Shown here piece after piece: positions 19,474 to 26,700 of a DNA stretch of 34,050 nucleotides. Each line of letters starts with the position of its first letter. The stretch's first letter is position 1. The notes under the pieces are model-generated. The model had not been told where the DNA came from and ran no database searches. It was given only the letters and a program-made list of their open reading frames with translations. The translations under genes and the position numbers were made by a program. The DNA is from Thioploca sp. (lineage in GTDB: Bacteria > Pseudomonadota > Gammaproteobacteria > Beggiatoales > Beggiatoaceae): NCBI GenBank assembly GCA_030627235.1, contig DAOUSL010000020.1:1-34050 (forward strand), given 5' to 3'.

Positions 19474-19508
19474 GTTTCGGGAATGGAGCATAGCGGATTT
19501 CCCGAAAC
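19474..19508. repeat. Palindrome downstream of ubiV
   Basis: GTTTCGGGAA (19474-19483) is a perfect inverted copy of TTCCCGAAAC (19499-19508) around a 15-base loop. It lies 57 bases after the ubiV stop. The stem is GC-rich in an AT-rich gap and lacks a U-run, so it looks like a dispersed palindromic repeat that may also stabilise or end the ubiV transcript. The rest of the 19417-19950 gap is AT-rich with no gene recognised; it presumably holds the promoter of the DUF928 gene. Confidence 0.5.
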
Positions 19509-19950
19509 CTAAGTAATATCATAATTTCTGGAAATCGTACTTAATTCCCAAAACATTTTTATATTGGCAAAGGTATTGAATTAAATATTACAATTTATGC
19601 TATAATAACAGAATAGTTATAGAAAATATGATTATTATTTTGTTAAGCTATTTAAACAACTTACAAAGCGAATTTTTTTGAATGAAGACCATGATATCAA
19701 TATAAGTAAATTTAAGTATTTTGTAAAATAAATATTTTAAACTTAAAATTGATATAATTATAACCAATGACGGAGGAATTGAAGGCAAATATTATATAAT
19801 AAATGTTAATTTTATAATTAGTTAATTATTAAATGCTAATTATTAATATCAGATAGTTATTTACAATAATTCAAAATTAAGTAATTTCTATCTAAACCAG
19901 TGTTTTAATATCTTATAATTTGATATTTTTCAAGTATCTAAGGAAAAGTT

Positions 19951-20691
19951 ATGAACAATCTCAAAGCATTTAGTTTAGTAGCTGGTATTTTACTAAGTAT
20001 CTCTGGTTCAATTTCTCAAGCACAAGTAGAAGAAGTTATTTACAATCAGACTGAAGACGGTGAAGTAACCAGAAATATTATATCAGGCGTGCGTGGAATG
20101 AGAGGCATGCGTGGAATGAGAGGCATGAGGGGTATACGTGGCGGTTGTTGGGATATTCAAAGTAATTTCGCTTTACGTTTATTAGTACCTAAACGTACTG
20201 GTAAGACTGTTGATGCTCAACCAACATTATATTGGTCAATATCTGAGTCTTTAGAAAATGCTGATTTTACTTTCATTATAGATAAAACTCCAGAAAAGTT
20301 AACAGAATTCTCTGAAACTCCATTATTTAAAGATTCATTTCATTTGAAATCAGTAAAATCAGGTATACATACATTACCTCTTAGTAATTACAACCTAAAT
20401 TTAGAAAAAAACGTGGAATATGAATGGTCTATATCTTTAATCTGTGACCAGGATAATCCTTCTTTGAATATTAGTGCAATTAGTACAATTGAACGAGTTG
20501 ACGCTCCTTATATCTTATTATCAGCTAATAATAATCAGGATATGGCCGCTTTATACGCCAAACATGGTTACTGGTATAATGCTTTAGACATATTGTCTGA
20601 ACAAATTAAAGTAAACAGTTTAGTACATAAAGTACGAGCAAATTTATTACGACAAGTTGGATTACCAGAAGTAGCAGTCTATGATATGTAG
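19951..20691 (+). CDS. Secreted DUF928 family protein with Arg-Gly-Met tripeptide repeats
   Basis: The 246-residue protein has a Sec signal peptide (about 1-24, ending SQA-QVEE). Next is a low-complexity tract at about residues 46-65 with four Arg-Gly-Met units, then RGI and RGG. From about residue 70 it follows the DUF928 pattern: ALRLLVPKRTGKTVDAQPTL, a WSISES strand, FHLKSVKSGIHTLPL, then YEWSISLICD and a C-terminal helical AALYAKHGYWYNALDIL. DUF928 proteins are common in cyanobacteria and Beggiatoa-like bacteria and have no established function; export to the periplasm or cell surface is inferred. AAGGAAAAGTT before the ATG gives a good ribosome site. A strong hairpin follows the stop, and an IS1-family relic sits directly behind it. 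Confidence 0.8.
   Translation: MNNLKAFSLVAGILLSISGSISQAQVEEVIYNQTEDGEVTRNIISGVRGMRGMRGMRGMRGIRGGCWDIQSNFALRLLVPKRTGKTVDAQPTLYWSISESLENADFTFIIDKTPEKLTEFSETPLFKDSFHLKSVKSGIHTLPLSNYNLNLEKNVEYEWSISLICDQDNPSLNISAISTIERVDAPYILLSANNNQDMAALYAKHGYWYNALDILSEQIKVNSLVHKVRANLLRQVGLPEVAVYDM
20092..20127 (+). repeat. Two perfect tandem 18-bp repeats inside the DUF928 gene
   Basis: The unit CGTGGAATGAGAGGCATG occurs at 20092-20109 and again at 20110-20127, encoding Arg-Gly-Met four times. Each 18-bp unit is itself two divergent 9-bp units using CGT and AGA for Arg, so expansion probably went from 9 to 18 bp. In-frame length variation between strains is plausible. Confidence 0.9.
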
Positions 20692-20700
20692 ATAAATATT

Positions 20701-20732
20701 AAACCTCCAATATATTTAATGGTTGGGGGTTT
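20701..20732 (+). terminator. Probable terminator of the DUF928 gene
   Basis: AAACCTCCAA (20701-20710) pairs with TTGGGGGTTT (20723-20732) over 10 bp with one T-G wobble and a 12-base loop. It begins 10 bases after the stop. The IS1-family relic with its target duplication begins at the very end of this stem, so any original U-tract may have been displaced by the insertion. Confidence 0.65.
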
Positions 20733-20739
20733 ATATTTG

Positions 20740-21554
20740 GGTAGTCCTAAAGAAAGTAGTGGTGCATAAACTCAAATAATATTAGTGTTATAATGATGGA
20801 TAAAAGAATCCCTACCCAAATATGATTTGAAAGTTTTTTAGAGAAAGAGTGTGTGCTTCTGACAAGACGTGCAATGAAGTAACTAACGAATGTGAGATCA
20901 ATTCGTTGTCTCATGGTGCAATTAAAGCGTTCAATACAGTTTGTAAGACCAGTCCCTTTAGCAACAGATTTATGACTTTGGAAAAATTGTATCATATGCT
21001 TTCCAAAAATCTGTAAATGAAACAGCATATTGTCGATATACAGAAGGTAATGAATCCCATAATTCTTGAGTTCCTTTTGTATCTCGACTACCAATGTATA
21101 GAATCCCTACCCAATAATTTCTTTAGTGTCAATAGCAAGCCAAATCCATTGCTTATTTATCTATCACAAAAGAATCCCTACCCACATTGGGCGTATAAGG
21201 TAACGCCACTTCGTTGCATCACACTGGATGGTAAGTTTACCTTTTCGGAGTAACATAAACAACTTTTGGAACAGAATCATATTTATCATTAACATAATTT
21301 TGTAACCAATACTCAGAAACGTCAACGACTCTTGCAATACCAGCTAATGGGATTTTTTCTAATATTATCAATTAAGGTTTTATTCCGAAATACAATTAGT
21401 TGGATCTAAAATAAATTGCCTGTTACAATCTTTACAAGCGTATTTTTGTTTTCCATTGTGGATGCTTCCATTTTATTTTTTCTAAGTTACATGTTGGACA
21501 ATTCATAGTTTTTTTCTTAATATATTATACATCACTACTTTCTTTAGGACTACC
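20740..21554 (-). mobile_element. Decayed IS1-family insertion sequence with intact ends and 8-bp target duplication
   Basis: The 815-bp element is bounded by 25-bp terminal inverted repeats (20740-20764 and 21530-21554, one mismatch, outer end GGTAGTCCTAAAG). It is flanked by direct repeats TATATTTG at 20732-20739 and 21555-21562. Inside, on the minus strand, are broken pieces of an IS1-family transposase. Length, terminal repeats, target duplication and protein all fit IS1. It lies directly after the terminator of the DUF928 gene. The near-perfect ends contrast with the heavily disrupted gene, which suggests the element moved or was kept in trans, or that decay is confined to the gene. Confidence 0.9.
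20772..21506 (-). pseudogene. IS1-family transposase pseudogene, multiple frameshifts and short insertions
   Basis: Reading piecewise from the ATG at 21506, the frames give MNCPTCNLEK, then NGSIHNGKQKYACKDC, RQFILDPTNC, IPLAGIARVVDVSEYW, KGKLTIQCD, MW, SFV, NKQWIWLAIDTKEIIG, YIGSRDTKGTQELWDSL, then TNCIERFNCTMRQR, RLVRSTHSFSKKLSNHI and finally IHHYN. This is the zinc-finger N-terminus and DDE core of an IS1-type transposase. Frame breaks occur at several points. Three are caused by the same 8-nt insertion (plus-strand ATCCCTAC at 20808-20815, 21103-21110 and 21174-21181). Two further insertions of 27 nt (20876-20902 and 21188-21214) keep frame. No active product is expected. A 115-codon stretch, 20747-21094, is open but contains only the damaged C-terminal part. 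Confidence 0.9.
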
Positions 21555-21820
21555 TATATTTGGTATAGTCTAAATTTATTTTAGATGATTAAAGTTCAAA
21601 ATAAAGATATATTGGTATATATTTAAAAAAATATTTAGGTATACTAGAATAATAGATGCTTAAATATTCGGAATTAAACTTTTAGTTTTTATAAAAATCC
21701 AAAAATTGTTTTAGATATTGATAAAGTCAATATTTATCCGATATAAATATTGAAGACCACTTTATATTATTCAAAAATATGTATATTTTGAACTCATTTT
21801 AAATTTAATTTGGACTAAAA

Positions 21821-22291
21821 ATGACTGAAGAAGTTACAACCAGTAAAGCTTGGCTATTAGATTTTGGTGCAGGTTTACAAGCGGCGGTAGGACACCACGA
21901 AATGTGGCAAGTGCTTATATCACATAAGTTGTTTAATGTTCCAGGAACTTTACCATACTGCAATGAAGTTTTAATCTTTCAAAAGCAAATTTTACCAGTA
22001 GTAGATATGTCCCAACTTATGGAAGGACAAAAAATCAATCAAGCTGAAGAACCAATAGTTGGAATTACAGTCTATCAAACTGACCAATCCCAACCAGTTC
22101 AATATTCTTGTTTGCATCTGGCTACCATGCCGCAAAATATTTATGTAAATGATGAACAAGAATGTGAATTACCAGCCAATCAAAAACATTGGGAACCTTT
22201 TGCTTTATGTTGTTTTTCATATAAAGACATGGTTATACCTATCATCAACTTAGCCCATCTATTTTCTGAGCAATTTAGGAAAGGAATATGA
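21821..22291 (+). CDS. CheW-like domain protein
   Basis: The 156-residue protein is a single CheW-like domain. It opens with a short WLLDFGAGLQAAVGHHEMWQVL strand-turn region. The typical CheW segment VPGTLPYCNEVLIFQKQILPVVDMSQL is at about 45-70, and the closing strand is MVIPIINLAHLF near the end. CheW folds bind receptor tips and CheA kinases. This one departs from chemotaxis CheW in its start and middle and has no chemotaxis genes around it. It overlaps the next gene by ATGA, so the two are co-translated. The upstream gap 21563-21820 is very AT-rich and must hold the promoter. A scaffold or signalling-adaptor role is inferred only. Confidence 0.75.
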   Translation: MTEEVTTSKAWLLDFGAGLQAAVGHHEMWQVLISHKLFNVPGTLPYCNEVLIFQKQILPVVDMSQLMEGQKINQAEEPIVGITVYQTDQSQPVQYSCLHLATMPQNIYVNDEQECELPANQKHWEPFALCCFSYKDMVIPIINLAHLFSEQFRKGI

Positions 22292-23010
22292 TAAAAAGAT
22301 TAATAATTGCTATATTATTAGTTATATCTAGCTTTGTCCAAGCCAATGATATTGAATTCACTGATGCTATTTCTCAAAATGGTTTTGAAGAATTTATTAA
22401 AGAATTTGGTAGTGCCTTATTATTCAACCCTATGGCAACAGCAGAACCACTTGGTATGCTGGGATTTGATATTTCTTTAGAAACTGTTGTTACTGATATT
22501 AGTGATGATCAAGAATTTTGGATAAATTTAGTATCTGATAACGACCCATCAACATATTTACCTATTCCAAGATTGCATGTACAAAAAGGTTTACCATTCA
22601 ATATTGATGTAGGAGCAATGTACGTTTCTGTGCCAAGTACTAATATCACATTATGGGGTCTTGAAGCTAAGTATGCTATTTTGGAAGGTTCTACTTTGAC
22701 ACCAGCGGTTAGTGTTAGAGCTAGTTATACCAGTCTTAGTGGAGTTGATGATATTAGTATTGATACTCAAACTTTAGATGTATTAGTCAGTAAGGGATTT
22801 TTAATGTTTACTCCTTATGCTGGAGCTTCAATCTTTAGAATTAATGGTAGTGAAAATACTGATATTGTTGAATTAGATGATGTTAATACAACTGGTTATC
22901 GAGCATTAGTTGGACTGCAATTTTCTCCTTTTCCTCTAATGATTATTAATGCAGAAGTTTCACTTGGTGAAGTGCCACAGTATGGATTAAAAATTGGAGT
23001 TCGATTTTAA
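22288..23010 (+). CDS. Outer-membrane beta-barrel-like protein (DUF6588-like)
   Basis: The 240-residue protein has a signal peptide (MIKRLIIAILLVISSFVQA-ND). Alternating strands follow, including YLPIPRLHVQKGLPFNIDVG, LWGLEAKYAILEGSTLTPAVSVRASY, DVLVSKGFLMFTPYAGA and a final LKIGVRF ending in Phe, the usual beta-barrel C-terminal signal. The pattern resembles DUF6588-type outer-membrane proteins. I recognise this from motif order, not a search. The ATG overlaps the stop of the CheW-like gene. Substrate or function is unknown. A hairpin at 23036-23055 follows the stop. Confidence 0.7.
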   Translation: MIKRLIIAILLVISSFVQANDIEFTDAISQNGFEEFIKEFGSALLFNPMATAEPLGMLGFDISLETVVTDISDDQEFWINLVSDNDPSTYLPIPRLHVQKGLPFNIDVGAMYVSVPSTNITLWGLEAKYAILEGSTLTPAVSVRASYTSLSGVDDISIDTQTLDVLVSKGFLMFTPYAGASIFRINGSENTDIVELDDVNTTGYRALVGLQFSPFPLMIINAEVSLGEVPQYGLKIGVRF

Positions 23011-23035
23011 ACTTTAAGTGTTTAAATTGGTGAAC

Positions 23036-23055
23036 AACCACCACTTACGGTGGTT
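23036..23055. terminator. Bidirectional hairpin between convergent genes
   Basis: AACCACC (23036-23042) pairs perfectly with GGTGGTT (23049-23055) around ACTTAC. It lies between the convergent beta-barrel gene and dapC. A second, perfect 18-base palindrome GTCTATAAATTTATAGAC (23063-23080) overlaps the dapC stop codon. Either may stop transcription for its side. Neither has a long U-run. Confidence 0.5.
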
Positions 23056-23072
23056 AGTTACAGTCTATAAAT

Positions 23073-24260
23073 TTATAGACCTTTTATAAAGATACATAAT
23101 CTTTCAGCAGCTTCAATACATTCTTCTAGCGGAGCTACCAAGGCAATTCGAACTCTATTTTTACCAGGGTTTATACCATGAGCAGTACGTGACAAAAAGC
23201 TACCTGGTAATACAGTGATATTTTGTTGGATAAATAATTTTTGAGTAAATTCTACATCATCGATAGGGGTTTTTAACCATAAATAAAAACTAGCTGGTGG
23301 ATAGCTAACCTCTATAACTGGAGCTAAAATTGCTATTACTGCTGTATATTTTTGTCGATATAAATCCCGATTTACTTGTACATGTTCTTCATCTTTCCAA
23401 GCAATAGCACTGATCTCTTGCACAACTAATGACATAGCACAACCATGATAAGTACGATATAACCAGAATTTTTTTATTAAATCAGCATCTCCAGCCACAA
23501 ATCCAGAACGCAATCCTGGCAGATTAGAACGTTTAGATAAACTATGAAATACCATACAACGTTTAAAATCTGAACGACCTAATTCCGCACAAACTTGCAA
23601 CAATCCAATTGGTTGCTCATCAGCATAAATTTCAGAATAGCATTCATCAGCAGCTATTACAAAATCATATTTATCGGCTTTTTTTATTAAATCTTGTAAT
23701 ATATCCCTATCTAATACTGTGCCAGTAGGATTATTTGGTGAACATATATACAATAACTGACAATTTTCCCATACTTCTTTTGGCACAGAGTTAAAATCTG
23801 GTAACCAAGAATTTTCTTCTAAACAATTAATAAACCAAGGTTTAGCTCCTGCTAAAAAAGTTGCACCTTCATAAATCTGATAAAAAGGATTTGGCATTAA
23901 AACTAATGGTTGAGAAACAGTATTATCGACTATACATTGTGCAAAGGAAAATAATGCTTCACGAGTGCCATTAACAGTTAAAATATTTTCATCTGAATTA
24001 ATAATTGGTAATTTAAAACGTTTTGTCAGCCAATTGCCTATATTGCAACGAATTATTTCACCACCTTTAGTAGCTGGATATTTACTAAAACCATTAATTT
24101 TTGCTTGCTGTATAGCCTGTTTTAACAAAGCAGGAATATCATGTTGTGGCTCACCTAAAGCAAGGTTGATTGGAGCTTTATCGGTAGCTATTGGAATATT
24201 TTTAAGCTTATTTAATTTCTCAAATGGATAAGGTTGTAGCTGATTTAAATTTTGATTCAT
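23073..24260 (-). CDS. dapC: Succinyldiaminopimelate transaminase, PLP aminotransferase class I
   Basis: The 395-residue protein is a fold-type I aminotransferase. It is predicted to convert N-succinyl-2-amino-6-ketopimelate to N-succinyl-LL-2,6-diaminopimelate with glutamate, in the lysine and peptidoglycan precursor pathway. The N-terminus (LNQLQPYPFEKLNKL) and ALGEPQHDIP block are typical of DapC. CSPNNPTGTV and AADECYSEIY hold the residues that contact PLP. K243 in SLSKRSNLPGLRSG is the Schiff-base lysine, and RVRIAL near the C-terminus carries the substrate-carboxylate arginine. Length matches the family. It is monocistronic and convergent with the CheW-like/barrel pair. The ATG at 24260 is supported by the conserved N-terminus. 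Confidence 0.9.
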   Translation of the reverse strand: MNQNLNQLQPYPFEKLNKLKNIPIATDKAPINLALGEPQHDIPALLKQAIQQAKINGFSKYPATKGGEIIRCNIGNWLTKRFKLPIINSDENILTVNGTREALFSFAQCIVDNTVSQPLVLMPNPFYQIYEGATFLAGAKPWFINCLEENSWLPDFNSVPKEVWENCQLLYICSPNNPTGTVLDRDILQDLIKKADKYDFVIAADECYSEIYADEQPIGLLQVCAELGRSDFKRCMVFHSLSKRSNLPGLRSGFVAGDADLIKKFWLYRTYHGCAMSLVVQEISAIAWKDEEHVQVNRDLYRQKYTAVIAILAPVIEVSYPPASFYLWLKTPIDDVEFTQKLFIQQNITVLPGSFLSRTAHGINPGKNRVRIALVAPLEECIEAAERLCIFIKGL

Positions 24261-24500
24261 AAATTTGTTTGATATATATGTACTTTAAAAATATAATAGT
24301 CAATTATATATTAAATATCATGTAGTTACTATTATACAATGAAAAATATTTGCTACAAAAGGATTAATCCTATATAATATGCCCAATAATTAATAAGATA
24401 TTGCGAATATGATACCAATAATATATTTGAACTTAATTACAAACTATGTTCATAAAATAATTGGTAGTAAACGGTGGTTAATCATATAATAGTATTAAAG

Positions 24501-24521
24501 TGGGCCTAGTGCCCATTTTTT
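24501..24521 (+). terminator. Intrinsic terminator or attenuator in the rimP leader
   Basis: TGGGC (24501-24505) pairs with GCCCA (24511-24515) around CTAGT and is followed by six T. It ends 15 bases before the rimP start, where no gene precedes on this strand for about 1.5 kb. It is therefore more likely a leader attenuator for the rimP-nusA-infB operon than the end of another gene. No tRNA, which often precedes rimP in enterobacteria, was found in 24261-24536. Confidence 0.6.
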
Positions 24522-24536
24522 ATTTCTATAAGGCGG

Positions 24537-24992
24537 TTGAAATTGCTAGACAAGGAATTACAAAAATTATTGGCTCCAACTATTGTAGCACTCGGTTATG
24601 AATTAGTTGGTGTAATGCGCCTTTCACAAGGGGGGCATGGCGTTCTATTACGCATATACATAGATAGTCCTAGCGGAATTGGTTTATCTGATTGTGAGAA
24701 AGTTAGCCATCAGGTAGATGGAGTATTAAGTGTTGATAGCCCTATACAAGGTCATTATATTTTAGAAGTATCATCTCCTGGTTTAGAAAGGCCTTTATTT
24801 ACATTAGAACAGTTTATTCGTTTTATTGGTAACAAAGTAAAAATCCGTTTAATACGTCCTAAAGATGGACGACGTAATTTTATCGGAACTTTGGAAAGAG
24901 TGCAAGATAGTGATGTGGTAATAATGGTAGATGGAATAGAATATAATTTACCTTTTGAAAGAATAGATAAAGCACATATTGTGCCTAAATAA
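24537..24992 (+). CDS. rimP: Ribosome maturation factor RimP
   Basis: The 151-residue protein is the 30S-subunit maturation factor. Motifs match the family: ALGYELVGVMRL, LRIYIDSPSGIGLSDCEKVSHQV, then LEVSSPGLERPLF and the C-terminal SH3-like part ending KAHIVPK. No ATG is available. TTG at 24537 immediately follows AGGCGG, and a second in-frame TTG at 24543 has better spacing (9 bases) from AGG. Either gives a complete protein. A stem-loop with a T-run just upstream suggests transcription control. nusA follows after 32 bases with its own strong ribosome site. Confidence 0.93.
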   Translation: MKLLDKELQKLLAPTIVALGYELVGVMRLSQGGHGVLLRIYIDSPSGIGLSDCEKVSHQVDGVLSVDSPIQGHYILEVSSPGLERPLFTLEQFIRFIGNKVKIRLIRPKDGRRNFIGTLERVQDSDVVIMVDGIEYNLPFERIDKAHIVPK

Positions 24993-25024
24993 CCACATAT
25001 TTGATCTAAAAATAGAGGTGGTAT

Positions 25025-26497
25025 ATGAGTAAGGATATTCTTTTGGTCGTGGATGCGGTATCTAACGAAAAAGGTGTTAGTAAAGAAGTTATTTTCGATG
25101 CTTTAGAATGTGCTATCGCAATTGCTACCAAAAAGAGTTATGAATATAATACTGATGTATATGTCAATATAGATAGGCATAGCGGAGAATATCAAGCATT
25201 TCGACGTTGGTTAGTAGTAAATGATGATGCCAAAGAAGAAATTGAAACTAACCTAGAAGATGCACGCATAAATAATGCTGATATAAATGAAGGCGAATTT
25301 ATTGAAGAAGCAATAGAATCAGTTAGTTTTGGACGTATTGGAGCTCAAACTGCCAAACAAGTAATAGTTCAAAAAATTCGAGAAGCAGAACGAGCTAAAA
25401 TTGTTGAAACTTATAAAGATCGTGAAGGTGAATTGTTAAATGGAATTGTAAAACGTATAGAACGTGGCAATATCATCCTTGATTTAGGCGATAATGTAGA
25501 AGCAGTAATTTTACGTGAAGATATGATCCCACGTGAAACAGTGCGTTTAGGTGATAGATTACGTGGTTATCTACATAGTGTACGTTCTGAGCTAAGAGGT
25601 CCACAATTATTTTTATCACGAGTCGCACCAGAACTATTGATTAAATTATTTGATATGGAAGTTCCTGAAATAGGAGAGCATTTTTTAGAAATAATAAATG
25701 CAGCTCGTGATCCAGGTTTAAGATCTAAGATTTCAGTAATGTCTAAAGACCCAAGAATTGACCCTATTGGTGCATGTGTAGGAATGCGTGGTTCTAGAAT
25801 TCAAACTATTTCAAATGAATTAACTGGTGAACGAGTAGATATTATTTTATGGGATGAAAACCCAGCTCAATATGTAATGAATGCTATGTCGCCAGCAGAA
25901 GTAGTATCAATTGTAGTAGATGAAGAAACTCATAGTATGGATGTTGCTGTACGTGAAGAACAACTGTCTCAGGCTATTGGACGTAATGGGCAGAATGTAA
26001 GGCTTGCTACTGAATTGACCGGTTGGAATTTGAATATAATGACCGAATCACAAGCATCTGAAAAATATGAGAAAGAAACAACGACTATAGTTCAATTGTT
26101 CATGGATGATTTAGAAGTCGATAAAGAAATTGCTGAAGTTCTATTACAAGAAGGATTTTCTTCATTGGAAGAAGTTGCTTATGTACCACTCAATGAAATG
26201 CTTAATATTGAAGAATTTGATGAAGAACTTGTAAAGGAGTTGCGTACTAGAGCTAAGGATATATTATTGACTAAGGCTATTGCCAGTGAAGAAGAACAAG
26301 CAAATAAAACTAGTGAATTATCTACTATAGATGGAATTAATGAACAATTGATTCAAGTTCTTGCAAAAAATGGTATAGTTAGTATAGATGATCTTGCTGA
26401 ACAATCAGTGGAAGATTTAATAGTTTTAGATGGTATTGATGAGGCTAATGCGGGTCAGTTTATTATGGCTGCAAGAGCTTCTTGGTTTGATAAATAA
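25025..26497 (+). CDS. nusA: Transcription termination/antitermination factor NusA
   Basis: The 490-residue protein binds RNA polymerase and nascent RNA to control pausing, termination and antitermination. In order: an N-terminal polymerase-binding domain (MSKDILLVVDAVSNEKGVS), an S1 domain (about 135-200, GELLNGIVKRIERGNIILDL), KH1 and KH2 domains (about 200-345, with DPIGACVGMRG and SQAIGRNGQNVRLA), and two C-terminal acidic helical repeats (FSSLEEVAYVPLNEM and IVSIDDLAEQSVEDL). E. coli NusA has 495 residues with the same layout. The start has a strong AGAGGTGG just upstream. It is second gene in the rimP-nusA-infB block. Confidence 0.97.
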   Translation: MSKDILLVVDAVSNEKGVSKEVIFDALECAIAIATKKSYEYNTDVYVNIDRHSGEYQAFRRWLVVNDDAKEEIETNLEDARINNADINEGEFIEEAIESVSFGRIGAQTAKQVIVQKIREAERAKIVETYKDREGELLNGIVKRIERGNIILDLGDNVEAVILREDMIPRETVRLGDRLRGYLHSVRSELRGPQLFLSRVAPELLIKLFDMEVPEIGEHFLEIINAARDPGLRSKISVMSKDPRIDPIGACVGMRGSRIQTISNELTGERVDIILWDENPAQYVMNAMSPAEVVSIVVDEETHSMDVAVREEQLSQAIGRNGQNVRLATELTGWNLNIMTESQASEKYEKETTTIVQLFMDDLEVDKEIAEVLLQEGFSSLEEVAYVPLNEMLNIEEFDEELVKELRTRAKDILLTKAIASEEEQANKTSELSTIDGINEQLIQVLAKNGIVSIDDLAEQSVEDLIVLDGIDEANAGQFIMAARASWFDK

Positions 26498-26700
26498 ATA
26501 TTAAGTGAATGTTCACTATATCTATTAATTTTCAAAGTAGCAGACATAAATGTCTGTCCTAACAAGGATGATGACCCATGTCTTAATTTTAACTACATAA
26601 TGTTATTCAGAAAGTTATAAACTTTATGGCTTAAATAAAGCTGTAAGAATGTTATATTTAGGCTTTCTGCATAACATAATTACAATATATCTTAGAATAA
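26498..26700 (+). promoter_or_regulatory. Structured 203-base spacer between nusA and infB
   Basis: CAGACAT (26541-26547) pairs perfectly with ATGTCTG (26550-26556). A larger inverted repeat pairs 26600-26614 with 26663-26677 over 15 bases with one mismatch. AAAGTTATAAACTTT (26611-26625) is a third palindrome that competes with the long stem. The final 20 bases before the infB ATG contain no Shine-Dalgarno. In most gammaproteobacteria this gap is short. It may be a folded infB leader, an internal promoter region, or dispersed palindromic repeats. Confidence 0.55.

Noticed and set aside
20747-21094. Intact 115-residue IS1 transposase gene
   Set aside because: It covers only the damaged C-terminal part, with an internal 27-nt insertion and a frame-shifting octamer that replaces the true ending; it is part of the pseudogene.
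24261-24536. tRNA gene upstream of rimP
   Set aside because: Looked for because tRNA genes often precede rimP in enterobacteria. No cloverleaf-compatible sequence with a T-loop motif was found.
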